From Pelotomaculum isophthalicicum JI (lineage in GTDB: Bacteria; Bacillota; Desulfotomaculia; Desulfotomaculales; Pelotomaculaceae): a DNA stretch of 64,000 bases. The stretch lies in assembly GCF_029478095.1 (NCBI RefSeq), contig NZ_JAKOAV010000007.1, positions 62,001 through 126,000 of the forward strand, in the 5' to 3' direction. The position numbers and the translations under genes are program-made. Of this stretch, positions 1 to 8,104 are shown in pieces (positions within the stretch are counted from its first letter, which is position 1; each line of letters starts with the position of its first letter). The notes under the pieces were generated by a model. It saw only the letters and a program-made list of their open reading frames with translations. It did no database searches and had not been told where the DNA came from.

Positions 1-2
1 GG

Positions 3-1082
3 GTTTACCACGATGCCACTGGGAATATTCTAAACGGTTCTGTGATAACAGTGGAGGAGGGTGTCAGGGACAGCAACAGGCAGGATCTGGTGCTTACCAT
101 TGACGCCCGTATTCAGCAGGTTGTGGAAAGTGTGATGGACAATAGGTCGATCAAGGGCGCGGTGGTCGTGATGGAGGCGGGCACGGGAGATTTGCTTGCC
201 ATGGCAGGCCGCCCGGCCTTCCACCCGGCGCAGGTGGAAGATTATTTACGAAAAGGCGGCGAGGAGCGGTTTTTTGACCATTGTACCGCTCTCTATCAGC
301 CCGGTTCTATTTTTAAAATTGTAGTTGCCGCGGCTGCTTTGGAGGAAGGTGTCGCCGGCGCCGGCAGTTTGTTAACCTGCGGCGGGGCAAAAGATAATTT
401 AATCCATTGCTGGAATGACGCGGGACATGGCAATATTACTTTTTCCCGTGCCTTTGCCGAATCCTGTAATCCTGCGTTCGCCAGGATTGGCTTAAGCCTC
501 GGCGCGCAAAAAATAATTGAATATGCCCGAAAACTGGGTTTGGATAACCAGTCTGTCACAGGTTACCCGGTACCGGTTGACCGGCGCGAGGATCTGAGCC
601 TGATTGCGGCGCCGTACAATTTGGTGAACAGCAGTATTGGCCAGGGGCCTGTGCTGGTTAGTCCCGTTCAAGTCGCGGCCATGATGAACGCGGTCATTTC
701 CGGCGGCGTTTACCGGGCGCCGCGTCTTGTAAAAGAAGTGCGTAAAAGCGGCGGAGAGGCGGCCAGAGAATTCAATTCAGAACCCGGCTGCCAGGCAATC
801 CGTCCTGATACCGCCGCTGTACTGCGTGAATTATTGGAACTGGCAACTGACGAGGGTGTCGCGAAAGGGTCCTTAGTGCCGGTTTTCGGGAGCGCCGGCA
901 AGACGGGATCAGCGCAAACCGGCGACATGAAACATTCGGTGAACGCCTGGTTTACCGGCTATGCCCCGCGAATCAATCCACGTTATATTGTCACCGTCTT
1001 AGTTGAAGACGGCGCCAGCGGTAGTGAATCAGCCGCGCCGGTTTTCCGGGAAATAATGGAACAGATCTTGCGTTTTGATTAA
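3..1082 (+). CDS. Penicillin-binding protein, transpeptidase domain (5' end outside window)
   Basis: This is the C-terminal part of a class B-type penicillin-binding protein, which cross-links peptidoglycan stem peptides on the outer face of the membrane. The frame is open from base 3 with no stop, so the gene begins outside the window; the GTG at 42 is only an internal codon. The three penicilloyl-transferase motifs are present in order: SIFK (catalytic Ser codon near 306), SCN (near 462) and KTGS (Lys codon at 900). The dimerisation and membrane-anchor parts are missing, and 359 residues remain against the 550-700 usual for PBP2/SpoVD/FtsI-like proteins. Which subclass it belongs to cannot be decided from this part. 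A hairpin lies about 125 bases downstream of the stop. Confidence 0.9.
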   Translation, partial: VYHDATGNILNGSVITVEEGVRDSNRQDLVLTIDARIQQVVESVMDNRSIKGAVVVMEAGTGDLLAMAGRPAFHPAQVEDYLRKGGEERFFDHCTALYQPGSIFKIVVAAAALEEGVAGAGSLLTCGGAKDNLIHCWNDAGHGNITFSRAFAESCNPAFARIGLSLGAQKIIEYARKLGLDNQSVTGYPVPVDRREDLSLIAAPYNLVNSSIGQGPVLVSPVQVAAMMNAVISGGVYRAPRLVKEVRKSGGEAAREFNSEPGCQAIRPDTAAVLRELLELATDEGVAKGSLVPVFGSAGKTGSAQTGDMKHSVNAWFTGYAPRINPRYIVTVLVEDGASGSESAAPVFREIMEQILRFD

Positions 1083-1207
1083 GCGTTAGCATTCAGCAAA
1101 CCTGACAATTGAGGGCATGGCGTTGCCCATAGCGAACGACCCATTTTAAGCGCCAGTAATATCAGTCTGCGAGTAGGAGTAACCGGACTTCAATAATTGT
1201 GGATAAA

Positions 1208-1245
1208 CGACTTATGGGCTTATTAAGCAGCGTGCCCACAAGTCG
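1208..1245. other. Inverted repeat in the intergenic region after the PBP gene
   Basis: The arms CGACTTATGGGC and GCCCACAAGTCG can form an 11-pair stem with one mismatch around a 14-base loop. No U-run follows on either strand, so it is not a standard terminator. Read on the minus strand, the surrounding bases resemble the 'GCCCATAGGTCACTTATCC' motif found near 43400 and 52773. It may therefore be a fragment of that repeat family. Confidence 0.5.
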
Positions 1246-1291
1246 TCGAAACCACCTTTTCAGCGCTGCTAGTCCTATCTGAAACGAGCCG

Positions 1292-1525
1292 TTAAGAGAG
1301 CATTTTCTCCAGCTCATTGCGATTAAAACCTACCACTACCTGGCTGCCCATGGTAACTGTCGGCACGGCCATCCGCCCGGTCTTCCTGATCATTTCGTCC
1401 CTGGCGCGCTCATCAGCCGCGACGTTGATTTCTTTGTAATTTACCCCTTTGCCTGAAAGAAACTCTTTCACATGGTTGCAATGGGGTCAAGTGGGTGTTG
1501 TGTAAACAGTTACATTTTTCTCCAA
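1292..1525 (-). CDS. Glutaredoxin-like selenoprotein (in-frame TGA at the redox site)
   Basis: This is a small thiol-redox protein of the glutaredoxin/NrdH/YruB kind. It starts at a TTG (1525-1523) behind a strong AGGAGGG (1540-1534) and would be 77 residues if the TGA at 1489-1487 is read as selenocysteine. The active site is then T-P-T-U-P-H-C, where relatives have CPHC or CPYC, so the TGA falls exactly on the nucleophilic Cys. The rest of the fold is intact: a K-E-F-L-S helix, A-V-P-T-V with the cis-Pro, and G-F-N before the last helix. A hairpin fitting a bacterial SECIS lies directly after the TGA (separate entry). Selenocysteine glutaredoxins are known in anaerobic Firmicutes. A nonsense mutation is the alternative, but the intact downstream frame and the hairpin argue against it. 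Automatic gene callers would miss this gene. Confidence 0.8.
1444..1489 (-). promoter_or_regulatory. Putative bacterial SECIS element
   Basis: Read on the minus strand after UGA (1489-1487), UGAAAG (1470-1465) pairs with CUUUCA (1459-1454) around the loop AGUUU. CCCC (1486-1483) could close an outer stem with GGGG (1447-1444). The apical-loop G is 24 bases after the UGA, inside the 16-37 base window described for bacterial SECIS elements, and is followed by U as SelB binding requires. Fold and spacing were worked out by eye. Confidence 0.7.
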
Positions 1526-1712
1526 TATTTATTCCCTCCTGTATTCTTTCTTTTTAGTTTCAATGATTGCAATAAGAAATATACACAGTATTTCTGACAA
1601 TTGCTGTATGGTGTATCGCAGTAACCTTTTCAGTCACCTTCCCATATCATGCTTTAGGTGTATTGTTGGCAAAATAGAAGCAGTTTGGCAAAGGCTGAAA
1701 AGAGGTAAAAAT

Positions 1713-3131
1713 GTGGCAAAAAAAGCTGAGCCAGTGTTAATCATCGGCGCCGGGGTAGCGGGAGGAGTCGTGGCTGATGTTCTTGGCCAAAGTCTAAACA
1801 AGGATTTGAAACCTGTTGGTTTTATTGACGATGATCTCAAAAAACAAAAATTAGTGCTGCATGGTTTACCGGTTTTAGGAACCAGGGATGACATCCTGAC
1901 GATTGTTCGCGGTTACGATATTAAAAAAATTATTATCGCGATACCTTCAGCTTCAGGCCGGGTTATCTGCCAGATCATTGAAAAATGCCATCAGAGCAAA
2001 GCGCATTTAAAAATTCTTCCGGGTTTCTACGATCTGATTACAGGTAAGATAAAAATAAGCAAAATCAGGGATATTGAGGTAAGCGACCTGCTTGGCCGGG
2101 AGCCTGTAACTCTGGATGTGGAGCGGATAGCCGGGTATCTGACCAACCAAAGCGTGCTGGTTACCGGCGCCGGGGGTTCTATCGGCTCCGAACTGAGCCG
2201 TCAGGTTGCGAAATTTTCACCTGGACAATTAATTTTGTTGGGGCGCGGGGAGAACAGTATCTATGAAATTAATCTTGAGTTGAGGGAAAATTTTCAAGGT
2301 TTGCAACTCATCCCTGAAATAGGTGATATTAAAGATCGGGCGCGTATGAGGCGGATATTTGATAGATACAGGCCAAACGTGGTATTTCACGCTGCCGCCC
2401 ATAAGCATGTTTTATTTATGGAACAGTGTCCGGAAGAAGCGGTGAAAAATAATATTACCGGTACGAGAATCTTGGCTGAATCGGCCTGCCGGGTGGGTAC
2501 CGGCGCCTTTATCCTGATCTCGTCGGATAAAGCGGTAAATCCTGCGAGCATTATGGGAGCTTCAAAACGCGTGGCGGAAATGGTTATTCAGAGAATGAAC
2601 GAAAGGGGAAAAACTCGTTTTGCCGCTGTACGTTTCGGCAATGTTTTGGGTAGCCGGGGCAGTGTAATACCGTTGTTTAAGAGGCAAATTGCCCGTGGCG
2701 GTCCGGTAACCGTTACCCATCCGGATATGGAGCGTTATTTTATGACTACCGCTGAGGCGGCGCAACTGGTTATCCAGGCGGGTGTTCTAGCTAAAGGCGG
2801 AGAGATATTTATTCTGGATATGGGTAATCCGGTGAAGATTCTTGATTTAGCCAAAAAACTGATTAGCCTTTCAGGTTTCGAGCCTGAAAAAGACATACCG
2901 ATCTGTTTTACCGGCATTAACCCTGGCGAAAAATTAGTTGAGCAGTTAGTAGGCGAGGGCGAGAGAACCATACCCACCGAGCATGAAAGAATCTTCGCCA
3001 TATCTGAAGGCAAGCAGGACTTCGATCTTTTGGAAGCCTCTCTCAATGTTTTGGAAAGTCCGGGTTTTCCTTACCGGGAACATGAAATAATTCTTTTACT
3101 GCAAAAATTAATTCCTGGTTTTAGAAAATAA
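1713..3131 (+). CDS. Nucleotide-sugar 4,6-dehydratase, FlaA1/CapD/WbpM family (soluble form)
   Basis: It probably converts a UDP-N-acetylhexosamine to the 4-keto-6-deoxy sugar, an early step toward amino-deoxy sugars. The first domain is a Rossmann-like sensor (L-I-I-G-A-G-V-A-G, then V-G-F-I-D-D-D), followed by the extended SDR domain with TGAGGSIGSEL. In the catalytic helix (I-M-G-A-S-K-R-V-A-E) Met sits where classic SDRs have Tyr, as is usual in WbpM/FlaA1 proteins. GTG at 1713 with AGAGGT just upstream is preferred over ATG at 1563, which would add 50 unrelated residues. The product is then 472 residues and lacks the four N-terminal membrane helices of long CapD proteins. It opens the polysaccharide locus, 23 bases before the dehydrogenase gene. 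Confidence 0.85.
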   Translation: MAKKAEPVLIIGAGVAGGVVADVLGQSLNKDLKPVGFIDDDLKKQKLVLHGLPVLGTRDDILTIVRGYDIKKIIIAIPSASGRVICQIIEKCHQSKAHLKILPGFYDLITGKIKISKIRDIEVSDLLGREPVTLDVERIAGYLTNQSVLVTGAGGSIGSELSRQVAKFSPGQLILLGRGENSIYEINLELRENFQGLQLIPEIGDIKDRARMRRIFDRYRPNVVFHAAAHKHVLFMEQCPEEAVKNNITGTRILAESACRVGTGAFILISSDKAVNPASIMGASKRVAEMVIQRMNERGKTRFAAVRFGNVLGSRGSVIPLFKRQIARGGPVTVTHPDMERYFMTTAEAAQLVIQAGVLAKGGEIFILDMGNPVKILDLAKKLISLSGFEPEKDIPICFTGINPGEKLVEQLVGEGERTIPTEHERIFAISEGKQDFDLLEASLNVLESPGFPYREHEIILLLQKLIPGFRK

Positions 3132-3154
3132 TCACTTGGGATGGTGTCTTCCAA

Positions 3155-4501
3155 ATGGGAAAATACAGAGAACAAGGGGAATACCCGGAGGAAAAATTAA
3201 AAGAAAAAATATATAACCGGTCGGCAAAAGTTGCGGTAATCGGCTTGGGCTACGTTGGCCTGCCGCTGGCGGTTGAACAGGCTAGAATTGGATTTTCGGT
3301 GATGGGTATAGACAAAGATATAAAAAAGGTGGAACAGATAAACAAAGGAAAGAATTATATTCAGGACGTTCCTGAAGATGTTCTGTTTTCCGTGGTGGAA
3401 AATGGGAAATTAAGCGCATATCATCATTTTGACCTGCTTAAAGAAGCCGACATTGTCATTATTTGCGTGCCGACCCCTTTGAAATCGATGAACCAACCGG
3501 ATCTTTCGTTCGTTATTTCAGCAACCAGGGAAATAGCCGATCAGGTCAAAACAAACCGGCTAATTTGTTTGGAAAGCACCACTTTTCCGGGAACAACCCA
3601 GGAAGTGATTCTGCCTATTCTGGAATCAACAGGCCACACTGTTGGCAAGGACTTTTTTTTAGCTTTTTCCCCGGAAAGGGTTGACCCTGGCAACAAGCGT
3701 TACACTACCAGGGATATCTCGAAAGTGATCGGAGGAGTCACTCCCTCGTGCCGGGACGTGGCATGCGCTTTTTACAGCCAGAGCCTGAAGCAGGTAGTAC
3801 CGGTATCCTCCCCTGCGGCCGCGGAAATGACCAAAATATTCGAAAACACCTACCGGTCTGTCAATATTGCTCTGGTTAACGAGTTCATGATCCTCTGTGA
3901 CCGGATGGGTCTTGATATCTGGGAAGTTGTGGATGCCGCGGCTACCAAGCCCTTTGGCATTCAAACCTTTTATCCCGGTCCCGGGGTGGGAGGGCATTGC
4001 ATACCTGTCGACCCTGTTTATTTGTCCTGGAAGGCCAAAGATTATAATTTTTATACCCGTTTTATAGACCTTGCCGGAGAAATAAACATGCAAGCGTCAG
4101 AGTATGTTGTGCAGAAATTAGCCACCACTCTTAATAAACAAAGAAAATGTTTAAATGGGTCTAAAATATTAGTCCTTGGTGTCGCTTATAAGAAAGATAT
4201 TGATGACATAAGAGAGTCGCCGGCTTTGAAAATTATCGATTTGTTGCAAAAGAATCAAGCTGAGGTGGTTTATCACGACCCCTATGTACCGGTATTGAAA
4301 CTCCCCGGTATAAAGGAAAGATATATGCGAAGTTTAAAACTTACGCAAGAAGAATTAGTCAGTGCAGACTGTGTTTTGATCATAACCGACCATTCCATTA
4401 TTGACTACCAGTGGGTGGTGGAGCACGCAAAACTCGTTCTGGACGCGCGCAATGCAACGAAAAACTTGACAGATGGTAAGGGAAAAATAGTAAAAATATA
4501 G
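3155..4501 (+). CDS. UDP-N-acetyl-hexosamine 6-dehydrogenase (WbpA/WecC family)
   Basis: This NAD-dependent nucleotide-sugar dehydrogenase performs the two-step oxidation of C6 to a uronic acid, most likely on UDP-GlcNAc or UDP-ManNAc. The NAD-binding start is V-I-G-L-G-Y-V-G-L-P-L-A. The central domain has F-S-P-E-R-V-D-P-G-N and E-N-T-Y-R. The catalytic Cys lies in G-V-G-G-H-C-I-P-V-D-P, and the C-terminal UDP-binding domain follows. At 448 residues the length is normal. With the 3-dehydrogenase, aminotransferase, N-acetyltransferase and 2-epimerase genes at 36-53 kb it could supply the first step of a diacetamido-mannuronic acid pathway. It follows the dehydratase gene by 23 bases and is probably in the same operon. 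The exact substrate cannot be read from sequence. Confidence 0.88.
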   Translation: MGKYREQGEYPEEKLKEKIYNRSAKVAVIGLGYVGLPLAVEQARIGFSVMGIDKDIKKVEQINKGKNYIQDVPEDVLFSVVENGKLSAYHHFDLLKEADIVIICVPTPLKSMNQPDLSFVISATREIADQVKTNRLICLESTTFPGTTQEVILPILESTGHTVGKDFFLAFSPERVDPGNKRYTTRDISKVIGGVTPSCRDVACAFYSQSLKQVVPVSSPAAAEMTKIFENTYRSVNIALVNEFMILCDRMGLDIWEVVDAAATKPFGIQTFYPGPGVGGHCIPVDPVYLSWKAKDYNFYTRFIDLAGEINMQASEYVVQKLATTLNKQRKCLNGSKILVLGVAYKKDIDDIRESPALKIIDLLQKNQAEVVYHDPYVPVLKLPGIKERYMRSLKLTQEELVSADCVLIITDHSIIDYQWVVEHAKLVLDARNATKNLTDGKGKIVKI

Positions 4502-4507
4502 TTAAAT

Positions 4508-4627
4508 AAATAGGAGTCAGGAGTCAGAAGTCAGGAGTCAGAATAATTTTTAGGGACCAAGGGTTTAAAAACCCTAAAGGAATGCAAAAAATCCCTACTG
4601 ACTACTGAATACTGACTACTTGAATAG
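4508..4627. repeat. AGTCAG-type MITE-like element 1 (core A)
   Basis: The left arm is AGTCAG-type units (GGAGTCAGGAGTCAGAAGTC...), the right arm is their inverse (CTGACTACTGAATACTGAC), and a core of about 70 bases lies between. The core holds the palindrome AGGGTTTAAAAACCCT and matches the cores at 6768-6936 and, inverted, 26117-26243. It lies between two transcription units. Confidence 0.8.
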
Positions 4628-4656
4628 TAACAAACTCAATTCCGGGAGGTGCGATC

Positions 4657-5964
4657 ATCAAAAGTACAGTTTTATCCTTGATAATAATTGGGATTGTGAC
4701 AGGCGCTTTTACAAATGATTACATAATAACAGTGCCAATCGCTATTTTATATAGTGCCATAGTTTTATTTGTCGCCGGAATATTTGAGGTTCCGGTGAAG
4801 GATAGGATGTTTCTGTTCAGGCTGGCGCTGGGTGCGGTTTTAATCAGGTTTCTTTTCATTCTGGCCACGCATAGTTTTGACACGGCTTTTATCAATTACG
4901 TAAATTCTTCAGACGCGCTTTATTATGAGTATATGGGCAGGCAGATCGCAGACGCCTGGCGTGACGGCACGACCTTCGCGGTGCCTACTGGAAATTACGG
5001 TTACTTCTACTGGAACGGCCTGATTTATTACCTGGCGGGTTATAAGCCGGACTTGATCCGTATATTAAACAGCATTACATCTGTTTGTATTGGGTTAAAT
5101 TTATATTTTATTTCATTGAAACTAAGCGGAGCGAAAGCGGCAAGAATAAGTTTCGCGCTTGCCGCTTTTTTCCCTTCGGCTATTCTATGGTCATCCTTGA
5201 ATTTAAAAGATAGTTTGATTATTTTTCTTATAACATTGATCGTTAGAAAGAATATTGAGTTGATGGAAAAATTTCAGCTTGGAAAGGTCCTTTTTATGTC
5301 CCTGCTGCTGATGGCGCTCATCTCGCTGCGGTTTTATATAGGGATATTGCTTGCCATTTGTATAAGCCTTTCCTATATTCTTACCGCCACGAAATTCCAC
5401 TGGTGGCAGAGAATCGCCTACACCCTGGCTATTTTTTTAATCGCTGGTTTAGCTCTGCAACAAATGGGATACGGCTTTATGGGAAAGGATTATGTGTTCA
5501 GTCAGAGCATTGAAACGATTGGAGAGCAACACGAAAAAGGGGCTTATGGTCAGGGTGCTTTCGCCGGTGACGTTAGTTTTGATTCTTACTCTGAAGCACT
5601 AAAATATTTGCCTATAGGCATATTTTATTTTCTTTTCGGCCCCCTGCCCTGGCAGTCTGTCGGCCCGATCCGGATCATTACGTTGCCGGAGATGATCTTC
5701 TTATACTATTTATATAATTATTTCAGAGTTGGAATAAAAAATCTCTGGCAGACCCAACGGGGCGCTTGCTTGTTTTTGCTGGTTTTAATCATATGTTTCG
5801 GTTTGATTTACAGTCTTGGTTCATCCAATATCGGAGGCCTTTACCGTGTTCGCCTGCAAGTAATAATGATTGCTTTTATTGCAATCAGCGAAGGTATGCA
5901 AAACAGCTGGGTATTGGCAAGAATATTCGGGCGTCTGACCGGTAAGAAGTATCTTCTAAAATAG
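4657..5964 (+). CDS. Polytopic membrane protein, GT-C glycosyltransferase or polymerase-like
   Basis: This integral membrane protein has about ten hydrophobic segments. An early outward loop carries S-S-D-A-L-Y-Y-E-Y-M, with an acidic residue placed as in GT-C enzymes that use polyprenyl-phosphate sugars, and a later stretch reads F-P-S-A-I-L-W-S-S-L-N-L-K-D-S. It could be a GT39/ArnT-like transferase or a Wzy-like polymerase; no family is assigned with confidence. The start is unusual. A strong GGGAGGT (4644-4650) stands 6 bases before ATC (4657), which opens I-K-S-T-V-L-S in frame, while the first conventional start, TTG at 4678, is 28 bases from that site. ATC initiation, or a mutated ATG, is inferred. 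It sits between element 1 and the deacetylase gene. Confidence 0.6.
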   Translation: MKSTVLSLIIIGIVTGAFTNDYIITVPIAILYSAIVLFVAGIFEVPVKDRMFLFRLALGAVLIRFLFILATHSFDTAFINYVNSSDALYYEYMGRQIADAWRDGTTFAVPTGNYGYFYWNGLIYYLAGYKPDLIRILNSITSVCIGLNLYFISLKLSGAKAARISFALAAFFPSAILWSSLNLKDSLIIFLITLIVRKNIELMEKFQLGKVLFMSLLLMALISLRFYIGILLAICISLSYILTATKFHWWQRIAYTLAIFLIAGLALQQMGYGFMGKDYVFSQSIETIGEQHEKGAYGQGAFAGDVSFDSYSEALKYLPIGIFYFLFGPLPWQSVGPIRIITLPEMIFLYYLYNYFRVGIKNLWQTQRGACLFLLVLIICFGLIYSLGSSNIGGLYRVRLQVIMIAFIAISEGMQNSWVLARIFGRLTGKKYLLK

Positions 5965-5986
5965 ACAGGGGCGGGGTGTTTTCCAG

Positions 5987-6763
5987 ATGAGGAAAGGATT
6001 AATAATTGCCTATCACAGGGTAAACTCCAGCGGGAAGGACCCTATGGCCGTCTCAGTTGAAAACTTCCAGGCTCAAATGAAATATTTCCACGAGAGAGGA
6101 TACTCATCATTAACCCTGGCTGACTATTCCAACATGATAAATCAGAATGATTTGCCAAAAAAATCGTTGGTTATTACTTTTGATGACGGTTACCGCGATA
6201 ATTACCTTTTTGCCTTTCCTACCCTGAAACTCTACGGTTTCCGCGCTACAATTTTTTTGACAGTGGATTTTATAGGCACTAGTGATACCTTCCCCATGGA
6301 TAAAAATAAATGGGACAAAATTAATGATGAAGATTTGCCGCTAAGCTGGGAACAAGTCCTTGAGATGAAGAAATACGGTGTGGAATTTGGGTCACATACC
6401 TGTTCCCACTGGCACCTGGATGAATTGCCGGAAAAAGAATTAATCAAAGAATTAGTTGATTCAAAACGCTGTCTGGAAGAAAACCTTCAATCAACTGTGA
6501 CGAGTTTTTGTTATCCTTCGGGACGTTTCAATCAGAGAGTTAAAGAAGCCGTCTGTCAGGCGGGTTACCTGGCGGCTGTGGTGACTCCAAGACTTAGACA
6601 GGTTGATGAAGATATATACAGTTTAAAAAGAATCGGAATTTATTCCAACGATACCGATTGGCGGTTTCGTTTAAAAACCTCGCCTTATTTTGCCGCTTTC
6701 AGAGATTCCGGACTGCTATATCAATTAAAGAATTACATACCACGGGTAATTTTACAACCATAA
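5987..6763 (+). CDS. Polysaccharide deacetylase family protein (NodB domain)
   Basis: A carbohydrate esterase family 4-type enzyme that would remove N- or O-acetyl groups from a glycan. The first motif is T-F-D-D-G-Y-R-D-N, with both aspartates of the catalytic/metal pair. The metal histidines are in G-S-H-T-C-S-H (HxxxH), and F-C-Y-P-S-G-R-F-N supplies the later conserved motif. There is no clear signal peptide: the N-terminus begins M-R-K-G-L-I-I-A-Y-H-R-V, typical of the deacetylases found inside glycosyltransferase clusters. It is 258 residues long. It follows the membrane protein by 22 bases and ends just before element 2, so the two genes probably form a short unit. It may edit the polymer or a lipid-linked intermediate at the membrane; the acceptor is unknown. 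Confidence 0.85.
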   Translation: MRKGLIIAYHRVNSSGKDPMAVSVENFQAQMKYFHERGYSSLTLADYSNMINQNDLPKKSLVITFDDGYRDNYLFAFPTLKLYGFRATIFLTVDFIGTSDTFPMDKNKWDKINDEDLPLSWEQVLEMKKYGVEFGSHTCSHWHLDELPEKELIKELVDSKRCLEENLQSTVTSFCYPSGRFNQRVKEAVCQAGYLAAVVTPRLRQVDEDIYSLKRIGIYSNDTDWRFRLKTSPYFAAFRDSGLLYQLKNYIPRVILQP

Positions 6764-6767
6764 CTAA

Positions 6768-6936
6768 TCAGGAGTCAGAAGTCAGGAGTCAGGAGTCAGA
6801 ATAATTTTGGGTACAACTCAAGGGTTTAAAAACCCAACAAGTATGCAAGAAATTCCTACTGAACTATGACAACTGATTACTAACTACTAATTAGTCAATT
6901 CTGACTACTGACTCCTGATTTCTGAATACCTAAATA
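6768..6936. repeat. AGTCAG-type MITE-like element 2 (core A)
   Basis: Left-arm units GGAGTCAGAAGTCAGGAGTC are followed by core A with GGGTTTAAAAACCC, then a longer right arm containing CTGACTACTGACTCCTGAT. The core matches element 1 and the inverse of element 6, with small differences. Confidence 0.8.
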
Positions 6937-6955
6937 AATTTTGGGGTGTACATAG

Positions 6956-8062
6956 TTGAGAGTATTATTTTTACCGACAGCGTCTTGGAATGACCCGCCC
7001 AGCAGGTACAGAATACACCAGTACCTGGATTACCTGAGAGGGCAGGGGATCGTTGCTGATTGTAAAGCTGGAGTATCTGATTATATATATGCCAGGTTCA
7101 CCCCTTATAAAGGAATTCTTGCCAAAGCTGTCTTTTTCGGGCTTTCGTTACTTTCCCGCATTCTGGCTTGCTTTATAATCTGGCGTTACAACGCTGTATT
7201 TATCCAGCGGTTGGTGCTGCCGCACGTCTATCCTCTACCTGAAATGCTAATCTGTTTAGTTGCCGGCCTGCTGGGCAAAAGAATAATCTTTGATTTTGAC
7301 GACGCAATTTTCGCCACGTCACCGCACCGCAAACGGACTCTGGTGGAAAAATTCACCGACAGCAACAGAGTAGCCAGGATATTAGCCAGGTGCGACGCTG
7401 TAATTGCCGGGAACGCATACCTGGCGGACTATGCCAGGATTTATAACAGTAATGTGGCAATTATCCCTACATCTATTGACCTGTCCAGATATCCGGTAAA
7501 AAAGGTTGCCGAAAAAAAGCCGGGTGAACCGTATGTAATAGGCTGGATTGGCATGCCCGGATCGTTGCCCTATTTGAATATTTTAAAACCTGTTTTTCAG
7601 GAAATTGGCATAAGATATAAGATTCTGATCCGGATTATCGGCGGGCAAAATTACGAGTGTCCAGGGGTTCGGGTAGAGCACATCCCCTGGTCTTTAAAAG
7701 ATGAAGTCAGCCAGATTCTTACTTTTGACATGGGAGTAATGCCCCTTTTTGAAAGCGAGGAAGCCCGGGGAAAATGCGGGCTGAAGTTGCTTCAATACAT
7801 GGCTGCGGGAGTTCCCGCGGTGGCTTCACCTGTCAGCGCCAATAATGAGATTATAACCGATGGAATAAACGGTTATCTGGCCGGTTCACCAGAAGAGTGG
7901 GCGGAAAAATTACGCGCTTTGATTCATTCAACCCAGCTACGGTTGGAGATGGGGAGGCGTGGTAGAGATACCGTTGAACAACGTTTTTCCATAAGAGCTA
8001 ATTTACCGAAGTTAATACAGGTAATCACTTCAGAAAATGCTGCATTAATAACTGAATTATAA
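6956..8062 (+). CDS. Glycosyltransferase family 4 protein
   Basis: A GT-B fold retaining glycosyltransferase that transfers a sugar from a nucleotide donor to a growing lipid-linked glycan at the cytoplasmic face. The N-terminal domain opens M-R-V-L-F-L-P-T. The C-terminal domain has V-I-G-W-I-G-M-P-G and the donor-site stretch C-G-L-K-L-L-Q-Y-M-A-A-G-V-P, typical of the GT4 subgroup in which the classic EX7E is altered. The TTG start at 6956 follows GGGGTG at normal spacing, giving 368 residues. It lies directly after repeat element 2 and 42 bases before an acetyltransferase gene. Donor and linkage cannot be predicted. Confidence 0.85.
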   Translation: MRVLFLPTASWNDPPSRYRIHQYLDYLRGQGIVADCKAGVSDYIYARFTPYKGILAKAVFFGLSLLSRILACFIIWRYNAVFIQRLVLPHVYPLPEMLICLVAGLLGKRIIFDFDDAIFATSPHRKRTLVEKFTDSNRVARILARCDAVIAGNAYLADYARIYNSNVAIIPTSIDLSRYPVKKVAEKKPGEPYVIGWIGMPGSLPYLNILKPVFQEIGIRYKILIRIIGGQNYECPGVRVEHIPWSLKDEVSQILTFDMGVMPLFESEEARGKCGLKLLQYMAAGVPAVASPVSANNEIITDGINGYLAGSPEEWAEKLRALIHSTQLRLEMGRRGRDTVEQRFSIRANLPKLIQVITSENAALITEL

Positions 8063-8104
8063 TAGTTTAATGATTTTTAGCGGCTTGGTCGGGAGGTTCG
8101 GTTT

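Noticed and set aside
1563-1712. N-terminal extension of the CapD-like protein from ATG 1563
   Set aside because: The 50 extra residues are unlike the family and AT-rich, and the GTG at 1713 has a good ribosome site directly before the Rossmann domain.
3659-4093. 144-codon minus-strand open frame
   Set aside because: It is antisense to the nucleotide-sugar dehydrogenase, whose motifs are complete on the plus strand.
4508-4627. CRISPR array from repeated AGTCAG units
   Set aside because: The units are short, variable and inverted between left and right arms with no regular spacers, and no cas genes are nearby. A MITE-like element explains them better.
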